Shown here: positions 19,275 to 29,330 of the stretch, piece by piece
How the letters are laid out: the number at the start of each line of letters is the position of its first letter
Numbering within the stretch: position 1 is the stretch's first letter
NCBI GenBank assembly: GCA_944323845.1
Contig: CALUUA010000002.1
Span: 133,741 to 197,740 of the forward strand
Length of the DNA stretch: 64,000 nucleotides
Direction of reading: 5' to 3'
Origin: an uncultured Bacteroidales bacterium
GTDB taxonomy: Bacteria > Bacteroidota > Bacteroidia > Bacteroidales > UBA932
Notes under the pieces: model-generated
Seen by the model: only the letters and a program-made list of their open reading frames with translations
Databases searched by the model: none
What the model was told of the DNA's origin: nothing
Translations under genes and position numbers: made by a program

Positions 19275-21839
19275 CTATTCCTTCCGGCGTACAGCTGTCA
19301 GTCCGGCGCCGGAAAGAACCAGCAGTATATACAGCGCGATGGAGGAAGCTCTGGAGATGGCGGCTCCGGTCCTGTAAACCTGCGGCTCGAACCGCATCAC
19401 TATTTCGTGTTCTCCGGCAGGGATGAACGCGCCCCGAAGAATCCAGTCGGCTCTGAAAAGCTCTGCAGGCTCTCCGTCTATGGTGATTTTCCACCCCTTC
19501 GGGTAATAGATTTCGCTGAATATCACAGCCTGTTCGGAGTGCAGACGGCATCTGTACTTGAGTTCATTCGGTTCGTATGAAGTCATCCATACCGAATCTG
19601 CCGGGGCAATGTCGTACTGCGCGAGCCTGCCGAGAGAATCGAGTTTCTCCCGGACCTGTATGAAATCATCCCCTATTATGGCAGTATTGCGGAGATCGGC
19701 AGAGCCCAGAAGCGCGATTTCCTCATCAGGAGCGGATGCAGGTACTGCAGAACGGACAATCCAGCAATTCCCGAATGCCTGTCTGTTTTCCACAGGAGGA
19801 TATTCACCTCCGATAATGATATATTTGCCGTTCAGCATGGAAAGGACCGGGACTTCAGGCAGCGAAGCCTCGACTTCCTGTATCGTGGCTGAAGAATTTA
19901 CAGTGCGTATTATCTCGTTTATTTCACCGGACAGATAGTGTTCGATAAGATCCTGATACCTCTGGAGCTTGGCCGGGCTGTATCCTCCTATCGACTTGTG
20001 CCAGTAGCTGGTGTGGGAGTCGTTGAACGTGTTCACGCTCAAATCCAGCACCCTGTAGTCCTGCGCCGGGTCTTCGAGTATCATTTTGTCCACAGGACGT
20101 GCCGTGAACTGTGACGAGAAGTCCTTGCGGCTCACGAAATGGCCGTTGTTCAGATACCGCTTGTCCACGCCCCAGAGATCCAGCAGCACCAAGGCGGCCA
20201 TGGCCATTCCGGCTATTGTCAGAGAATTTCCCTTCCCGGCATTCTTGTCTGCGCTCCGGAGATTCCAGCATATAAGCGCGAAGGCAAGCGTCACGAACAC
20301 CAGACTTCTGCATGCATCTTTCACCAGCATGGCCTTTCTGTCGGCCTGCAGGGCATCTGCCAGAACATCCTGCATCCCTGCATCGGCTGCTCCGGAGAAT
20401 GAACCTGCCAGAGACGGGAAGATGGCGAAAAGCAGACAGAAGCCGCCGGTGATGCCGTACGCAGCCAGAGCGGCTTTACGTACACTGCGCGATCCTTTTT
20501 CCGTTTTCCAGACCCTGTCGAGCGCCATGAATCCGAGCAAAGGAACTGTCACCTGCAGAATCACCAGAGCCATGGATACTGTGCGGAACTTATTGTAAAG
20601 CGGCACTGCGTCGAACCAGAGTTTCGTAAACCACATGAAATGGCTTCCCCATGCCAGCAGAATGGCCAGAACGGTGCAGATTGCAAGCCACCACTTGTCC
20701 CGCCCTTTCACCACGAAAAGTCCGAGAATGAACAGGAAAACGGAAACTGCCCCGATATACATCGGTCCGGCAGTGAACGGCTGCGGCCCCCAGTACAGGG
20801 GCAGATGCTCCATAGTCTGGTCTATGTCCGGCTGCCGCGCCTGTATCAGCAGGTCCTTTACTTCAGAGTTCCTGAGCCTCGGATTCCCGGCTGAAGCCCC
20901 GCCGTTGAAATCCGGTATCAGCAGATTCGGGGTTTCTTCGATGCCGTAGGACCATGCAGTGGCGTAATCCAGTTCCAGACCCTCGTTATCCTGCCCCGCT
21001 TCCTTCCCAAGTTCGGAGCCTCCGCGCATGGAATATTCCGCATACTCGTAAGTCGGCAGCAGCTTATTCATATTCGTAGCTATCCCGAGGCCTCCGATGA
21101 CCAGCAGCAGGGCTGAGGCCGTGAAAAATCCCGCCACCTCCTTTTTCCTGTCTTTTTCCGTCAATGCCTTCACGAATACGGCAATCACATATACGCCGAT
21201 GACAATAGCCAGATAATACGAAATCTGCGGATGATTCGCCTTGATCTGAAAACTAAGCGCGAAGGCGAACAACACGGCCCCGAAACCCGTTTTAAGTATT
21301 CTTTCTTTCGTCCTGACGGACAATGCCATTGCGGACCTGTAGGTATAGACTAAAGCAGCCAGCACCCATGGCATGTATGCGATAGCCTGCATTTTGGTAT
21401 TGTGCCCGACCTGTATGATCTGCATGTTGTAAGAGCAGAATGCTATGGCGATGGCTCCGGCTATTGCGAGAAGAGGCCGTATGCCGAAGGCGAGCATCAG
21501 AAGAAAGCCGCCGAGCAGGGCGATGAATATATAGGAGGCAGGTCTGGCTCCCGTGAGCAGGAAATCATACACCCAGGCAGTCCAGTCTCCCTTGAATATG
21601 CCGTACATGGAGATGGTCGGCATGCCTCCGAACATCGAGTTGGTCCAGAATGACGGATCTTCCGGATGTTCCTCATTGTATGTTATCACTTCATTCGTCA
21701 TTCCTGTCCATCCCGAGATGTCGGACTGGTCCACTATCTTTCCGCCGAGCACTTCAGGTACGAATGCATATGAAATAGCCAGAAACAGCAGGATGATTCC
21801 CGCTCCATACAGAATTTTTTTCACCAAAGTATTTTTCAT
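19275..21839 (-). CDS. YfhO-family multipass membrane protein
   Basis: An 854-residue protein with a dozen or so membrane helices. The long extracytoplasmic loop with the family-typical SMFGGMPTISMYGIFKGD lies near residues 65-85, and a non-membrane C-terminal domain (about 560-800) precedes a last helix. In Firmicutes YfhO proteins modify lipoteichoic acid or move lipid-linked sugars. In Bacteroidota they are common but mostly uncharacterised, and are structurally like GT-C glycosyltransferases. The glycosyltransferase gene 85 bases upstream points to a shared role in a cell-surface glycan. That role is inference. Confidence 0.85.
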   Translation of the reverse strand: MKNTLVKKILYGAGIILLFLAISYAFVPEVLGGKIVDQSDISGWTGMTNEVITYNEEHPEDPSFWTNSMFGGMPTISMYGIFKGDWTAWVYDFLLTGARPASYIFIALLGGFLLMLAFGIRPLLAIAGAIAIAFCSYNMQIIQVGHNTKMQAIAYMPWVLAALVYTYRSAMALSVRTKERILKTGFGAVLFAFALSFQIKANHPQISYYLAIVIGVYVIAVFVKALTEKDRKKEVAGFFTASALLLVIGGLGIATNMNKLLPTYEYAEYSMRGGSELGKEAGQDNEGLELDYATAWSYGIEETPNLLIPDFNGGASAGNPRLRNSEVKDLLIQARQPDIDQTMEHLPLYWGPQPFTAGPMYIGAVSVFLFILGLFVVKGRDKWWLAICTVLAILLAWGSHFMWFTKLWFDAVPLYNKFRTVSMALVILQVTVPLLGFMALDRVWKTEKGSRSVRKAALAAYGITGGFCLLFAIFPSLAGSFSGAADAGMQDVLADALQADRKAMLVKDACRSLVFVTLAFALICWNLRSADKNAGKGNSLTIAGMAMAALVLLDLWGVDKRYLNNGHFVSRKDFSSQFTARPVDKMILEDPAQDYRVLDLSVNTFNDSHTSYWHKSIGGYSPAKLQRYQDLIEHYLSGEINEIIRTVNSSATIQEVEASLPEVPVLSMLNGKYIIIGGEYPPVENRQAFGNCWIVRSAVPASAPDEEIALLGSADLRNTAIIGDDFIQVREKLDSLGRLAQYDIAPADSVWMTSYEPNELKYRCRLHSEQAVIFSEIYYPKGWKITIDGEPAELFRADWILRGAFIPAGEHEIVMRFEPQVYRTGAAISRASSIALYILLVLSGAGLTAVRRKE

Positions 21840-21924
21840 ATATTCTTTGTCTTGCCGTTATCGGATTTTTTGTACATGAGTGTTTTTACGATTCAACTTT
21901 TCCTCAGCATTCGGCTTCGTCCTG

Positions 21925-23217
21925 TTACAGCAGGCTTTCCATCAGGCGTGCCATCCGGCCGGTAAGCTCCCTGCGCGAGTATGCCGATATGTCCGCTTCA
22001 TCCTGCTCCGGGTCGTCCGACTTGAATTTTTCCCAGCATTCGTCTATGAAATCCTTCATCCCGCCGTAGTCGTCCCAGTCCAGCATCTTTCCGCTATGGG
22101 TCTCGTTCATCACATCGGCCATGGCGCAGTCTGTCATTCCTATGCCGAGTATGGGATGCCCCGCAGCCATGTATTCGAATATCTTTCCTGTCAGGACGGC
22201 CTTGTATTCAGGTTCTTTCCGTTGAGGAAGCAGGAGAACCGATGCTCCCATCTGTTCCCGGGTGGCTACCTGATGTGTAAGATAGCCGAGATTCCTGAGG
22301 TTTTCCGCCATGCCATGCCCGATGACGGATTCCGTGATCTCCCTGTCAGTCTTGCCGGCCAGCCGGATTCTGAGCAGTCCGGCAAATTCAGGATCTGAGG
22401 CGCATTTGTCGGAGAGGACTTTCCACAGGGTTTCCGGATTCCCGTCTGCGGCGAAAAGCCCGGTATGGGTGATGTTGAAGAAACCGTCCGGCTCCACTAT
22501 CTGCCGGAAGTCCGATTCATCGTATCCGTTCGTGATGCAGTGTACTGGGGTCTTTGTCATGGAGCGGAATTCCTTTTCAAGCGGCCCTGTCACGGTGACG
22601 ATGGCGGTGGCCGAATCCAGCACGGCTTTTTCCAGTGCGATGTGCCTGCGTCTGGCCCGGGATGTCAGAGGAAGATGCTTGAAATAGAACATTCTGGTCC
22701 ACGGATCTCTGAAGTCCGCTATCCATGGCAGCTTCGTGGCCTGAGCCACCTTCATGGCTATAAGATGCATCGAATGCGGGGGGCCGGTGCTGACGATGAT
22801 ATCCACCGGGTGTTTCTTAAGATATTTCAGCAGGAATTTCACTGACGGCCTGACCCACAGGCAGCGCGGATCCGGAATGAAGAAATTCCCTCTGACGAAC
22901 AGGGACAGCTTCCCGAACAGCGATTTTTTCCCTCCGTTTATCGGGTTCACTTCCCCTGTCCCTTTTCCCTCTGATTTTCCGGAAAGCGACCGGTAAATCC
23001 CGTAAGGTTCCGTTATCCGTGTTTTCAGGATTTCAGCCTCCGCAGGTATATCGTCTTCCAGTGTCCTGTCCACTGACGTAAGCTCCGGGTTTTCAGGGGT
23101 ATATATGACCGGCTGCCAGTCCTCTTCAGGCAGATATTTGGCGAATTTCACCCAGCGTTGCACTCCTGAACCTCCGGCCGGCGGCCAATAATATGTTATG
23201 ACAAGTACCCTTTTCAT
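21925..23217 (-). CDS. Glycosyltransferase, GT4-like
   Basis: A 430-residue GT-B-fold protein. The N-terminus MKRVLVITYYWPPAGGSGVQRW has the glycine-rich donor-side loop of GT4-like enzymes. The first domain includes the DIIVSTGPPHSMHLIA and IADFRDPWT segments. The second Rossmann domain has the nucleotide-sugar region around TGKIFEYMAAGHPILGIG, with the Glu of KIFEYMAAG expected to contact the ribose. Donor and acceptor are unknown. It lies divergent to mutS and probably heads a two-gene unit with the YfhO gene. Confidence 0.88.
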   Translation of the reverse strand: MKRVLVITYYWPPAGGSGVQRWVKFAKYLPEEDWQPVIYTPENPELTSVDRTLEDDIPAEAEILKTRITEPYGIYRSLSGKSEGKGTGEVNPINGGKKSLFGKLSLFVRGNFFIPDPRCLWVRPSVKFLLKYLKKHPVDIIVSTGPPHSMHLIAMKVAQATKLPWIADFRDPWTRMFYFKHLPLTSRARRRHIALEKAVLDSATAIVTVTGPLEKEFRSMTKTPVHCITNGYDESDFRQIVEPDGFFNITHTGLFAADGNPETLWKVLSDKCASDPEFAGLLRIRLAGKTDREITESVIGHGMAENLRNLGYLTHQVATREQMGASVLLLPQRKEPEYKAVLTGKIFEYMAAGHPILGIGMTDCAMADVMNETHSGKMLDWDDYGGMKDFIDECWEKFKSDDPEQDEADISAYSRRELTGRMARLMESLL

Positions 23218-23339
23218 TTTTCCCGATCATTGTCTTCACGGATCAGTGTCGCTCCGATGACATAAGGCTGTAAATTTAACGCAAAAGGCCGTTGTTTGCA
23301 ATTTTTTCATCCGACAGTCGGTAAAACGGCAATTTTCCG

Positions 23340-23348
23340 TACATTTGC
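23340..23348 (+). promoter_or_regulatory. Candidate -7 element for mutS
   Basis: TACATTTGC is a full match to TAnnTTTGY and lies 35 bases before the mutS start. The -33 TTTG is not seen at the usual 19-21 spacing. Confidence 0.5.
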
Positions 23349-23382
23349 ATGACAAGAAAAAGAGCAGAAGGACGATTACAGG

Positions 23383-26022
23383 ATGGAAGGAGAAAAAATA
23401 GCGGAAACCCCTCTGATGAAGCAATACTTTCAGGTAAAGGCACAGTATCCGGAAGCTGTGCTTCTTTTTCGCGTAGGGGATTTTTACGAGACATTCGCAG
23501 ATGACGCACTGATAGCAAGCAAGGTTCTCGGCATCGTTTTGACCAAGAGGGCCAACGGCCCGCAGGCTTCGGTCCCGCTGGCAGGTTTTCCCCATCATTC
23601 GCTGGATGTGTATCTTCCGAAGTTAGTCCGGGCGGGCTATAAGGTAGCCGTATGCGACCAGCTGGAAGATCCCAAACTGACGAAGAAAATCGTCAAAAGA
23701 GGGGTGACGGAGCTGGTGACGCCCGGAATCGCATTCAATGACCAGCTGCTGGACCAGAAAGAGAACAATTTCCTGTGCGGGCTTACATTCGACAAGGACA
23801 GATGCGGAGCCGCATTTCTGGACGTCTCTACCGGGGAATTCCAGATAGCCGAAGGCACCGTCGACTACATCGCCACCCTGCTTTCGACTTTCGCGCCGAA
23901 AGAATTGCTGGTGCCGCGCAGCTACAAAAAAGGCGTTCAGGAGCGGTTTCAGGACCAATATTACATCTCCACCCTCGATGAATGGGCCTTCGTCTATGAT
24001 GCCGCCGTCGAAAAACTCAAACGCCAGTTCGGTGTAGATTCCCTTAAAGGCTATGCCATAGACCAGTATCCGCTCGGAGTCACTTCCGCCGGAGCCTTGC
24101 TGGTATATCTGGAACAGACCCGTCATTCCGGCCTTCGGAACATCTGTTCCATTTCCCGTATAGACGGGAACAAATTTGTCTGGATGGACAAGTTCACTTT
24201 CCGGAATCTGGAAATTTTCTCTTCAACCGCAGGCGGCGAGGGCGTGCCGCTGATATCTGTCATGGACAAATGCTCTTCTCCTATGGGTGCCCGCCTGCTC
24301 AGGAGCTGGCTGGCAATGCCGGTGATGGATATTGCGGAGCTGGAGTCCCGATATTCCGTAGTCCGGCATTTCAAAGACAGGAAAGATGACCTGAAACAGG
24401 TGCAGCTGCACCTCGGGGATACAGGGGACCTGGAGAGGATCATTTCGCGTGCGGCTGCAGGAAAGATAGCCCCGAGGGAGGTCATGCAGCTGAAAAGAGG
24501 ACTTGAACAGACTGCTCCCATTGCGGCTTTGTGCTCAGGAAAGGGCGTACAGGCTCTCGATGACATGACGGGAGCCCTCGATGACTGTTCGGAACTGACG
24601 GCCCTGCTGTCGCGGACCATGAGCCCGGATCCGGCAGCGGCCATAGGAAAGGGAGAAGTCATCGCATCTGGAGTGGACGAAGAACTGGATTCGTTGAGGA
24701 ATCTCGCATTGCACGGCAAGGACATCCTTGCCGGCATACAACAGAGAGAAATCGAGAGGACAGGAATCACATCGTTGAAGATAAATTACAATTCTGTTTT
24801 CGGCTATTATCTTGAAGTCAGGAATGCCCACAAGGACAGAGTGCCTGACGACTGGATAAGAAAACAGACGCTGGTGAATGCCGAACGGTACATTACCGAG
24901 GAGCTCAAGCAGTATGAGGAAAAGATTCTCGGGGCGGAGCAGCGTATCTATGAGATAGAGGCCCGGCTGTATGCTGAGCTTGTGGAGCAGATCAGGCAGA
25001 ATATAGGCAGGGTGCAGTCGAACAGCAGGATTCTGGCCCGTCTCGATGTGCTGGCCGGATTTGCTGAACTGGCGGCGGAGAGGAACTATTGCTGCCCGGA
25101 AGTGAACGACGGCTATAAGATAGAAATCAAGGCCGGACGCCATCCCGTGATAGAGACCCTGATGCCGGCAGGCGAAGAATTCGTGCCCAATGACATCATG
25201 CTGGACAACAAGTCGCAGCAGATTATCATCCTTACCGGTCCGAACATGGCCGGAAAATCGGCTCTTCTCAGGCAGGCTGCCCTGATAGTGCTGATGGCCC
25301 AGATAGGTTCCTTCGTCCCGGCGGCGGAAGCGCATATCGGATATTGCGACAAGCTGTTTACCAGAGTGGGCGCGTCCGATAATATTTCCCGGGGCGAATC
25401 CACGTTCATGGTGGAGATGCTGGAGACATCCATGATTCTGCACAATCTGTCTTCCCGCTCGCTGGTCCTTCTGGACGAGATAGGACGCGGAACATCCACA
25501 TACGACGGAATGTCCATAGCCAGAGCCATCGTAGAGTATATACACGAGTACGGCGACGGGGCGAAGACGCTTTTCGCCACGCACTATCATGAACTCAATG
25601 ATCTGGAGACCATATATCCGAGAGTGAAGAATTTCCACATCGCCGTCAAGGAAGTGGACAAGAGGGTGATTTTCCTGCGCAAGCTGAAGGAAGGCGGGGT
25701 GGCCCACAGTTTCGGTATCCACGTGGCACGCATGGCAGGTATGCCGAGACAGGTGATAGAGTCTGCCGAGCGCACGCTGGAAGCTCTGGAAAAAGAGGAG
25801 GGTAAACGGGACAGCACTGCCAGAGCGCGTATCAGGCCGCACAACATCAGGGAAGGCCGTCTGGAAAGCGACGGATCCCTGCAGCTCTCCTTCTTCCAGC
25901 TCGACGACCCGGTGCTGTCTTCCCTCAAGGAAGATCTGGAATCGGTCGACCTGAACAACATGACTCCTCTCCAGGCTTTCGATCTCCTCCGCACGATGAA
26001 AGATAAGCTGGGAATAGGATAA
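23383..26022 (+). CDS. mutS: DNA mismatch repair protein MutS
   Basis: An 879-residue mismatch-recognition ATPase. The N-terminal mismatch-binding domain has FRVGDFYETF, with Phe34 and Glu36 matching the Phe-x-Glu that wedges into mismatched DNA. Connector, lever and clamp domains follow. The ATPase has Walker A TGPNMAGKS (about 618-626), Walker B LLDEIGRGTSTYDG and the ATHYHEL switch. The C-terminal tail carries a dimerisation-like segment (TPLQAFDLLRTMKDKL). It is of canonical MutS1 length, not the MutS2 type. It is divergent from the glycosyltransferase gene across a 165-base gap and is followed by a GH97 gene 55 bases later. Confidence 0.98.
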   Translation: MEGEKIAETPLMKQYFQVKAQYPEAVLLFRVGDFYETFADDALIASKVLGIVLTKRANGPQASVPLAGFPHHSLDVYLPKLVRAGYKVAVCDQLEDPKLTKKIVKRGVTELVTPGIAFNDQLLDQKENNFLCGLTFDKDRCGAAFLDVSTGEFQIAEGTVDYIATLLSTFAPKELLVPRSYKKGVQERFQDQYYISTLDEWAFVYDAAVEKLKRQFGVDSLKGYAIDQYPLGVTSAGALLVYLEQTRHSGLRNICSISRIDGNKFVWMDKFTFRNLEIFSSTAGGEGVPLISVMDKCSSPMGARLLRSWLAMPVMDIAELESRYSVVRHFKDRKDDLKQVQLHLGDTGDLERIISRAAAGKIAPREVMQLKRGLEQTAPIAALCSGKGVQALDDMTGALDDCSELTALLSRTMSPDPAAAIGKGEVIASGVDEELDSLRNLALHGKDILAGIQQREIERTGITSLKINYNSVFGYYLEVRNAHKDRVPDDWIRKQTLVNAERYITEELKQYEEKILGAEQRIYEIEARLYAELVEQIRQNIGRVQSNSRILARLDVLAGFAELAAERNYCCPEVNDGYKIEIKAGRHPVIETLMPAGEEFVPNDIMLDNKSQQIIILTGPNMAGKSALLRQAALIVLMAQIGSFVPAAEAHIGYCDKLFTRVGASDNISRGESTFMVEMLETSMILHNLSSRSLVLLDEIGRGTSTYDGMSIARAIVEYIHEYGDGAKTLFATHYHELNDLETIYPRVKNFHIAVKEVDKRVIFLRKLKEGGVAHSFGIHVARMAGMPRQVIESAERTLEALEKEEGKRDSTARARIRPHNIREGRLESDGSLQLSFFQLDDPVLSSLKEDLESVDLNNMTPLQAFDLLRTMKDKLGIG

Positions 26023-26077
26023 ATCCGGATGTCCTGACGGACAATGCATGAAAACGTAAACAAATACGATCAAGATA

Positions 26078-28081
26078 ATGAACGCTGGAACTATCGCTTT
26101 GCTGACTGCAGCCATGATGCTGCCGGTCATGACATCTGCCGGAGAGCAGTATCGTCTTTCATCTCCGGACGGAGCTTTGGAACTCGTGGTGGAAGTGGGG
26201 GAGGACATCACATATTCGCTGTCGCATGACGGCGGGGAAATTCTCGGCCCTTCGCCGGTGTCCATGACCCTCGAAGACGGGACAGTGTACGGATTACGTC
26301 CCGGGAAAGCCGTATGCAGGAGAGTCTCCGAAGACAAGACCATAGAATCACCGTTCTACAAAAAGGCGGAAATTGAAGACAAATACAATGAAATGACCCT
26401 GAAGTTCAAGACATTTTCCATGATTTTCAGGGCATATGACGAAGGCGTGGCATATCGTTTCGTCTCCGGATCCCGGTCTCCGTTCAGGGTAGTCTCCGAA
26501 CAGGCGGTCTTCAACTTTCCTGAAGATACGCATGCCTTTGTACCGTATGTCAGCAAATTTGACGATAACGGTTTCGAAAGCCAGTTCTATAATTCCTTCG
26601 AAAACACCTATCAGCATATTCTCCTTTCGGAATGGGACAGCCGGAGGCTTGCTTTTCTCCCTATCGTAGCGGAAGCGGCAGGCGGAAGAAAAGTATGCAT
26701 CACCGAAGCCGACCTTATGAACTACCCGGGAATGTACCTGCACAATCCTGACGGAGGCCGCTCCCTGAACGGGGTTTTCGCCCCTGTCCCGGACAAGATA
26801 GAGCAGGGCGGGCATAACATGCTGCAGGGCGTGGTGAAGTCTCGCAAGCCTTATATCGCCGAGTGCGGGCCGGGCGAAGTCTTCCCGTGGAGAGTGATAA
26901 TCGTATCCGGGGAAGACAAGGAGCTGGCAGACAATGACATGGTCTACAAACTGGCTTCCCCTCAGCGGGAAGATATGGATTTCAGCTGGGTGAAACCGGG
27001 GAAAGTCGCATGGGAATGGTGGAATGACTGGAACCTTCGGGGAGTGGATTTCAAGACCGGGATAAACAATGAGACATACAAATATTATATAGACTTCGCA
27101 TCGGCTCACGGTATCCCTTACGTGATTCTGGACGAGGGCTGGGCCGTAAACCTGAAAGCAGACCTGATGCAGGTCATCCCTGAAATAGACCTGAAAGGTC
27201 TGGTCGAATATGCGGAAGGGAAAAATGTCGGCCTGATACTGTGGGCCGGATATCTGGCTTTCGCCAGAGACATCGAAGGAGTCTGCAGATATTTCTCGGA
27301 TATGGGTATCAAGGGATTCAAGGTGGATTTCATGGACAGGGACGACCAGCAGATGGTGGCCTTTCACAGGGAAGCTGCCGAAACGGCGGCCAGATACCGT
27401 CTCATGCTGGACCTTCACGGGACCTATAAGCCTACGGGTCTTCACCGCACATGGCCGAATGTCGTGAATTATGAAGGCGTCCATGGTCTCGAACAGATGA
27501 AATGGGCGTCCCCTGAAGTGGATCAGGTGACATATGATGTCACGATTCCTTTCATCCGCATGGTAGCAGGGCCGATGGACTATACGCAGGGGGCGATGCG
27601 GAACGCTTCCCGGGAAAATTATTATCCGGTCAACAGCGAACCGATGAGTCAGGGTACCAGATGCCGCCAGCTGGCTGAATATGTGGTCTTCGAATCCCCT
27701 GTGAACATGCTCTGCGATTCTCCGTCAAACTATATGGCGGAGCCTGAATGTCTGGATTTCATATCCGAAGTCCCGGAAGTCTGGGATGAAACCGTATCTA
27801 TGGACGGCAGGATAGGGGAGTATGTGGCCATAGCCAGACGGAAAGGGGACACATGGTATGTCGGCGCCATGACTGACTGGAATGTCAGGACCCTGACACT
27901 GGATCTGTCATTCATCGGCGAGGGCTGTACGGCAGAAATCTTTGCCGACGGTATGAATGCGGAAAGAGCCGCAAGCGACTATCGCAGATATGTCGCCGAA
28001 GTGCCGTCTGACGGTAAAATGGAAGTCCGGATGGCTCCTGGAGGAGGTTTTGTCGCCAAAATCAGTCCGAATCGCCGGTGA
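26078..28081 (+). CDS. GH97 glycosidase, probably retaining alpha-galactosidase type
   Basis: A 667-residue secreted enzyme with a signal peptide (MNAGTIALLTAAMMLPVMTSA) and no lipobox, so periplasmic. The N-terminal beta-super-sandwich begins with YRLSSPDGALELVVEV; the (beta/alpha)8 barrel holds WEWWNDWNL and KVDFMDRDDQ. Asp417 of VDF and Glu472 of GLEQMKW are 55 residues apart. As I recall, Asp415 and Glu470 are nucleophile and acid/base in the retaining BtGH97b alpha-galactosidase, whereas inverting SusB-type enzymes lack this Asp. That supports alpha-galactosidase over alpha-glucosidase. There is no SusCD neighbour. It may act on oligosaccharides brought in by locus 1, which is inference. 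Confidence 0.9.
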   Translation: MNAGTIALLTAAMMLPVMTSAGEQYRLSSPDGALELVVEVGEDITYSLSHDGGEILGPSPVSMTLEDGTVYGLRPGKAVCRRVSEDKTIESPFYKKAEIEDKYNEMTLKFKTFSMIFRAYDEGVAYRFVSGSRSPFRVVSEQAVFNFPEDTHAFVPYVSKFDDNGFESQFYNSFENTYQHILLSEWDSRRLAFLPIVAEAAGGRKVCITEADLMNYPGMYLHNPDGGRSLNGVFAPVPDKIEQGGHNMLQGVVKSRKPYIAECGPGEVFPWRVIIVSGEDKELADNDMVYKLASPQREDMDFSWVKPGKVAWEWWNDWNLRGVDFKTGINNETYKYYIDFASAHGIPYVILDEGWAVNLKADLMQVIPEIDLKGLVEYAEGKNVGLILWAGYLAFARDIEGVCRYFSDMGIKGFKVDFMDRDDQQMVAFHREAAETAARYRLMLDLHGTYKPTGLHRTWPNVVNYEGVHGLEQMKWASPEVDQVTYDVTIPFIRMVAGPMDYTQGAMRNASRENYYPVNSEPMSQGTRCRQLAEYVVFESPVNMLCDSPSNYMAEPECLDFISEVPEVWDETVSMDGRIGEYVAIARRKGDTWYVGAMTDWNVRTLTLDLSFIGEGCTAEIFADGMNAERAASDYRRYVAEVPSDGKMEVRMAPGGGFVAKISPNRR

Positions 28082-28103
28082 CCGCGACAGGTCCGTCGGG
28101 AAA

Positions 28104-29330
28104 TCAGTCGAAGGAGAAGCGCAAACCCAGATTGAGGCTGAAATTCAGCGGCCGGTCGGAGTACACTGTTTCGACAGGCGCTCCGTTCCGGAAGTGGTAA
28201 GTCAGTCCCGGCTCGAGGTATATGCCTATAAGCCCTGAAATGTTGAACTGGAGACCCGCAGAGGCTCCCACAGACCATTGCAGCGGAGCCACGGTCAGCT
28301 TTTCCGCTTCCGTTTTCCGGGTCTCATTGCCGTATATGTAGTTTTTCCTGACGGAGCCCCCGACGCATTTTTCCATGGCGCCTCCGGCAGAAGCATAGAC
28401 TTTCATCCAGCGGTTGTCCCATATGCCGTAGCTGATATTGAGAGGTATTCCGATATAGTGCAGGGTCTGTCTGGAGTCCATGAAATAAGAATCGCTCCCG
28501 GATCTGGACTTGGACAGAAGCCATGAGTATGTGAGTCCGCTTTCCAGACTCCAGCGCGGAGCAAATTCCCATGAGACTGTCACTCCGGCCTTTACCGGCA
28601 GGAAATGCCTGGTATCGGTGCTGATATCCTTGGATCTGTTCATCATCAGGATGCCGGCCAGCGCATTCTCTCCGTAAGTCATCGGCGCCTCTGCGGCCAT
28701 CGCGGCGACATCATGGCTGTATCCTCCGTAGCTGCTTCCGCTTCCGGCAAATCCGGCGGCATAGAGATTCATTCTTATTTTCCTGTCCTTTTCAGGGCGT
28801 GCGGCCTCCGCTATCAGCAGATCCTTCCATCCGTATCTGTCCGTCATGCCGGTATTCCCGTTCTCTTCCCTGCCTCCGGCAATGTCTTCTTCCTTGTCCG
28901 CATCATTCCCGTTTCCGACGGTATCATTGTCCGTCAGGACAACATCCTTTTTGCCGGCAATACTGTCTGCGGCGGCCGGTGTCTCTTCTCTGCCTCCGGC
29001 AATATTCCCTTCCGTCTCAGATGTCATGGCGGTTTTCCGGCTTCCGATTGTTCCTGCACGTGGAATATTTTCTATGCGGATTATGTCTGTGCCGCCAGAT
29101 AGTGCGGTCCTGACTGCCGGAACGTTCTCGATACGGTCTCTGGTGTCCGGCATGAAAACAGCGACGGCCGCAATCGCGGCAGCAGCCAGCGACGATATCG
29201 TGATGACAACGCTGCGCCGCCTTCTGTTTTCTTTATCTATTGAGACCATGATGTCTTCCAGAAGCCCTTCCGGTGCGGCTTCCGAATACTCGGACATTTT
29301 GTCCCTGATATTTTCTTTCCAGTCAGTCAT
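28104..29330 (-). CDS. Anti-sigma-like membrane protein with C-terminal beta-barrel-like domain
   Basis: Starting at the ATG at 29330 gives 408 residues; this ATG overlaps the sigma-factor stop by 8 bases (ATGACTGA), so I prefer it to the ATG at 29354. The first 45 residues are a cytoplasmic-type segment (MTDWKENIRDKMSEY), then one membrane helix (VVITISSLAAAAIAAVAVF), a low-complexity Gly/Glu/Asp linker with a repeated IAGGREE motif (about 85-160), and a C-terminal antiparallel-strand domain like PorT/outer-membrane beta-barrel proteins, ending in the typical final strand FSLNLGLRFSFD. The layout suggests sigma-factor control by an envelope protein. Such a fusion of inner-membrane anchor and barrel-like domain is odd and its topology is unclear. 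Confidence 0.7.
   Translation of the reverse strand: MTDWKENIRDKMSEYSEAAPEGLLEDIMVSIDKENRRRRSVVITISSLAAAAIAAVAVFMPDTRDRIENVPAVRTALSGGTDIIRIENIPRAGTIGSRKTAMTSETEGNIAGGREETPAAADSIAGKKDVVLTDNDTVGNGNDADKEEDIAGGREENGNTGMTDRYGWKDLLIAEAARPEKDRKIRMNLYAAGFAGSGSSYGGYSHDVAAMAAEAPMTYGENALAGILMMNRSKDISTDTRHFLPVKAGVTVSWEFAPRWSLESGLTYSWLLSKSRSGSDSYFMDSRQTLHYIGIPLNISYGIWDNRWMKVYASAGGAMEKCVGGSVRKNYIYGNETRKTEAEKLTVAPLQWSVGASAGLQFNISGLIGIYLEPGLTYHFRNGAPVETVYSDRPLNFSLNLGLRFSFD

Noticed and set aside
24535..26343. Long open frame (about 600 codons) on the minus strand across mutS
   Set aside because: It is antisense to a clear MutS gene, has no recognisable domains and follows from codon bias of the real gene.
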